From Bacteroidales bacterium UBA1751 (GTDB taxonomy: Bacteria; Bacteroidota; Bacteroidia; Bacteroidales; UBA932), in NCBI GenBank assembly GCA_002315995.1, contig DCHN01000072.1, positions 48,303 to 55,341 on the forward strand: 7,039 bases of DNA, read 5' to 3'. The translations under genes were made by a program, and so were the position numbers. The notes under the pieces are model-generated. The model was not told the DNA's origin. It did no database searches and saw only the letters and a program-made list of their open reading frames with translations. This document shows, piece by piece, positions 5,845 to 7,039 of the stretch (positions are counted from its first letter, which is position 1; each line of letters begins with the position of its first letter).

Positions 5845-5856
5845 GGTACTTGTACC
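5845..5856. promoter_or_regulatory. Perfect palindrome GGTACTTGTACC in the integrase leader
   Basis: Inverted repeat GGTAC-TT-GTACC lies 17 bp upstream of the integrase start and downstream of the candidate promoter. Possible operator for a dimeric repressor; the binding protein is unknown. Confidence 0.35.
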
Positions 5857-5873
5857 CACTTTTTTACTACAAA

Positions 5874-5885
5874 TTGCCGACTTAT
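5874..5885 (+). repeat. Single TTGCCGACTTAT copy in the integrase leader
   Basis: Same orientation and sequence as the end of the double repeats at 361-383 and 5962-5984. Probably another integrase arm-type site that also affects integrase expression. Confidence 0.5.
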
Positions 5886-5945
5886 TTTCATTGATGATTT
5901 TTTTCACCCTTACAACCATCATATTATCAGCATGTTTACTTGACA

Positions 5946-5953
5946 CAAAGGTA
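5946..5953 (-). promoter_or_regulatory. int: Candidate integrase promoter, -7 element TACCTTTG
   Basis: On the minus strand TACCTTTG matches the Bacteroidota -7 consensus TAnnTTTG exactly, about 120 nt upstream of the integrase ATG. No good -33 TTTG is seen; that position is occupied by the TTGCCGACTT repeats, consistent with autoregulation by the integrase. Confidence 0.5.
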
Positions 5954-5961
5954 TAAAAAAA

Positions 5962-5984
5962 TTGCCGACTTTTTGCCGACTTAT
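5962..5984 (+). repeat. Right-end double TTGCCGACTT repeat, probable integrase arm-type site
   Basis: This is a 23-bp exact copy of 361-383, about 134 bp inside attR. In an excised circle the two blocks would flank the core on either side, as arm sites do. From here to attR (5985-6117) I see only A/T-rich DNA with no gene. Confidence 0.6.
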
Positions 5985-6117
5985 GTGAAATTTAATGAAA
6001 ATATGGGAAAATTGCTGAAATTCCGCAAGTTGAAAAAATGAAATTAACTATTTCAGTATCAATGTATTATGCAGATTTATAGACGTTTACGAAAAAATGA
6101 TATTTCACCATTCAGCC

Positions 6118-6135
6118 CCCGTCCCGGGCACTTTT
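6118..6135 (+). repeat. attR: right copy of the 18-bp attachment core
   Basis: This exact copy of 290-307 is the tRNA 3' fragment displaced by integration. The T-run continues here to seven T (6132-6138), probably the original flank of the empty tRNA gene. Host sequence with pheS follows. Confidence 0.92.
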
Positions 6136-6141
6136 TTTATT

Positions 6142-6180
6142 GGGGCGCTGCCCCAAACCCCGCTGCACCGCTCCCGGGCG
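6142..6180. other. GC-rich palindromic segment in the host flank
   Basis: GGGGC-GCT-GCCCC (6142-6154) is followed by another GC-rich run to CCCGGGCG. It is far richer in GC than its surroundings and resembles short intergenic repeats that I have seen in various bacterial genomes. The function is unknown. Confidence 0.35.
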
Positions 6181-6217
6181 AAAATTTAAGCCCCCCCAGT
6201 TAACGCTGAAGAGGCTT
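6181..6217. terminator. Terminator after pheS, possibly bidirectional
   Basis: A 12-bp stem (6188-6199 with 6206-6217) has loop TTAACG and forms in minus-strand RNA with several G-U pairs. It lies 22 nt after the pheS stop codon and is followed there by AAATTTT. On the plus strand a T-rich tract (TTGTTATTTTCTT) also follows, so it could stop tRNA transcripts in an empty site. Confidence 0.65.
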
Positions 6218-6239
6218 TGTTATTTTCTTGCAAGTGGGA

Positions 6240-7039
6240 TTAAATCTCGCTGGTGAACTCCTTGAGGAAGCGGAGGTCGTTCTCGAAGTAGTGACGCAAG
6301 TCCTTGACCTGCCATTTGAGCATTGCAATACGTTCAACGCCCATACCGAATGCAAAACCGCTGTAGACCTTGGAGTCTATTCCTGAAGCCTCAAGGACAT
6401 TAGGGTCAACCATTCCGCAGCCCAGAATCTCGAGCCACCCGGTTCCCTTGCATACATTGCAGCCCTTTCCGTGGCAGATGTTGCAACTTACATCAACCTC
6501 CGCACTTGGCTCAGTGAACGGAAAGTATGAAGGACGCATCCTTATTTTGGTCTCCTCGCCGAACATCTCCTTTGCAAAGAGGAGAATAGCCTGCTTCAGG
6601 TCTGCAAAAGTTACGTTCTTGTCTACATAAAGCCCCTCAATCTGATGGAATATACAGTGTGCACGCGCACTTATTGCCTCATTTCTGAACACCCTGCCAG
6701 GGCAGATGATTCTTATTGGAAGAGGCATTGTTTCCATAGCCCTCACCTGAACAGAAGATGTATGTGTTCTCAGCAGCACCGGATTGCTTCCCTGAGCAAC
6801 AAAGAAAGTATCCTGCATATCCCTTGCCGGATGCTCCGGTGGGAAGTTCAGAGCTGAAAATACATGCCAATCATCCTCCACCTCAGGCCCCTGCGCAACA
6901 GCATAGCCGAACTTTGTGAAGATATCTATAATCTCCTCCCTGGTTATTGAAATAGGATGTCTGCTGCCAAGATCCATCTGGTCACCAGGCATAGTGAAAT
7001 CGAAATCGTTGTTGGCAGCCTGCGGATTTTCGTCAAGTT
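6240..7039 (-). CDS. pheS: Phenylalanyl-tRNA synthetase alpha subunit, 5' end outside the window
   Basis: Catalytic subunit of cytoplasmic PheRS, which pairs with PheT to charge tRNA-Phe. The 266 visible codons run to the window edge. The reading frame stays open upstream of the methionine at 6992 (residues DFDFT precede MPGDQMDLGSRHP), so that Met is internal. Class II motifs are visible: motif 1 at GSRHPI; motif 2 at GRVFRNEAI through FHQIEGLYVD; motif 3 at GFAFGMGVERIAML and the ending NDLRFLKEF. The Cys-rich insertion CNICHGKGCNVCKGTGW fits PheS of this lineage. About 70-80 N-terminal residues are missing. This is a host gene and marks the chromosomal side of the right border. Confidence 0.97.
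   Translation of the reverse strand, partial: LDENPQAANNDFDFTMPGDQMDLGSRHPISITREEIIDIFTKFGYAVAQGPEVEDDWHVFSALNFPPEHPARDMQDTFFVAQGSNPVLLRTHTSSVQVRAMETMPLPIRIICPGRVFRNEAISARAHCIFHQIEGLYVDKNVTFADLKQAILLFAKEMFGEETKIRMRPSYFPFTEPSAEVDVSCNICHGKGCNVCKGTGWLEILGCGMVDPNVLEASGIDSKVYSGFAFGMGVERIAMLKWQVKDLRHYFENDLRFLKEFTSEI

Larger units (their letters stand above)
290..6135. mobile_element. Integrated element (about 5.83 kb) in the 3' end of tRNA-Leu(UAA)
   Basis: The borders are perfect 18-bp direct repeats that include the tRNA 3' end. A tyrosine recombinase gene lies next to the right border. The interior holds a replication module (HTH protein, RepA-like ATPase, Toprim primase), two unknown ORFs and many repeat sites. 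No mobilisation, packaging, virion or obvious cargo gene is visible. It therefore resembles a minimal satellite, or an integrative plasmid that depends on a helper for transfer, more than a full prophage or conjugative element. All recognised element genes are on the minus strand, reading toward the tRNA. The alternative is a decayed larger element, but the genes look intact and tightly packed, which argues against decay. Confidence 0.88.

Noticed and set aside
290..6135. Complete prophage or conjugative element
   Set aside because: No terminase, portal, capsid, tail, relaxase or type IV secretion gene is visible in the reading frames.
6240..6992. pheS starting at the methionine at 6992
   Set aside because: The frame remains open to the window edge with PheS-like residues upstream, and 250 aa is too short for PheS.

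Overview
The window looks like a Bacteroidota (probably Bacteroidales) chromosome carrying a small integrated mobile element. Host sequence lies at both ends. At the left is a tRNA-Leu(UAA) gene split by a 212-nt group I intron (5-302). At the right is the 3' part of pheS, the phenylalanyl-tRNA synthetase alpha subunit, on the minus strand (6240-7039, running off the window). The Bacteroidota assignment rests on the PheS sequence style, the type of tyrosine integrase, the RepA-like ATPase plus Toprim primase pair, and a TAnnTTTG-type promoter before the integrase. I cannot name the genus.

Between them is an element of about 5.83 kb, bounded by an 18-bp direct repeat (290-307 and 6118-6135) that contains the 3' end of the tRNA. 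The left copy completes the tRNA. All recognisable element genes are on the minus strand. From right to left they are: a tyrosine recombinase (4472-5827); a small acidic ORF (4207-4449); an unknown 236-aa protein (3386-4096); and a tightly overlapping three-gene operon (819-3122). The operon encodes a helix-turn-helix protein, a RepA/DnaB-like AAA ATPase with a C-terminal HTH, and a zinc-finger/Toprim primase. I see no relaxase, conjugation, capsid, terminase or cargo gene. The layout fits a minimal integrate-and-replicate element, such as a phage satellite or an integrative plasmid relative.

The non-coding DNA is unusually structured. Two 89-bp arrays of nine TGAACA hexamers (526-614 and 4112-4200) have identical internal spacing and lie in opposite orientation about 3.6 kb apart. 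They bracket the operon and the unknown gene. One sits beside a set of tandem 11-bp repeats and hairpins beyond the primase gene, which together look like a replication origin. The other fills the upstream region of the 236-aa gene. TTGCCGACTT repeats near both ends look like integrase arm-type sites. A 14-bp motif, ACTGAATCAATATG, occurs three times, twice ending exactly on a start codon. The element also provides a strong terminator just after the tRNA it uses as its attachment site.

Inferred working model: the integrase uses the tRNA-end core and flanking arm sites to enter and leave. After excision, the ATPase and primase start replication at the iteron/array region. A DNA-binding protein on the twin arrays would link copy control to expression of the 236-aa gene. 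The gene families and repeats are read directly from the sequence; the functional links are inference.
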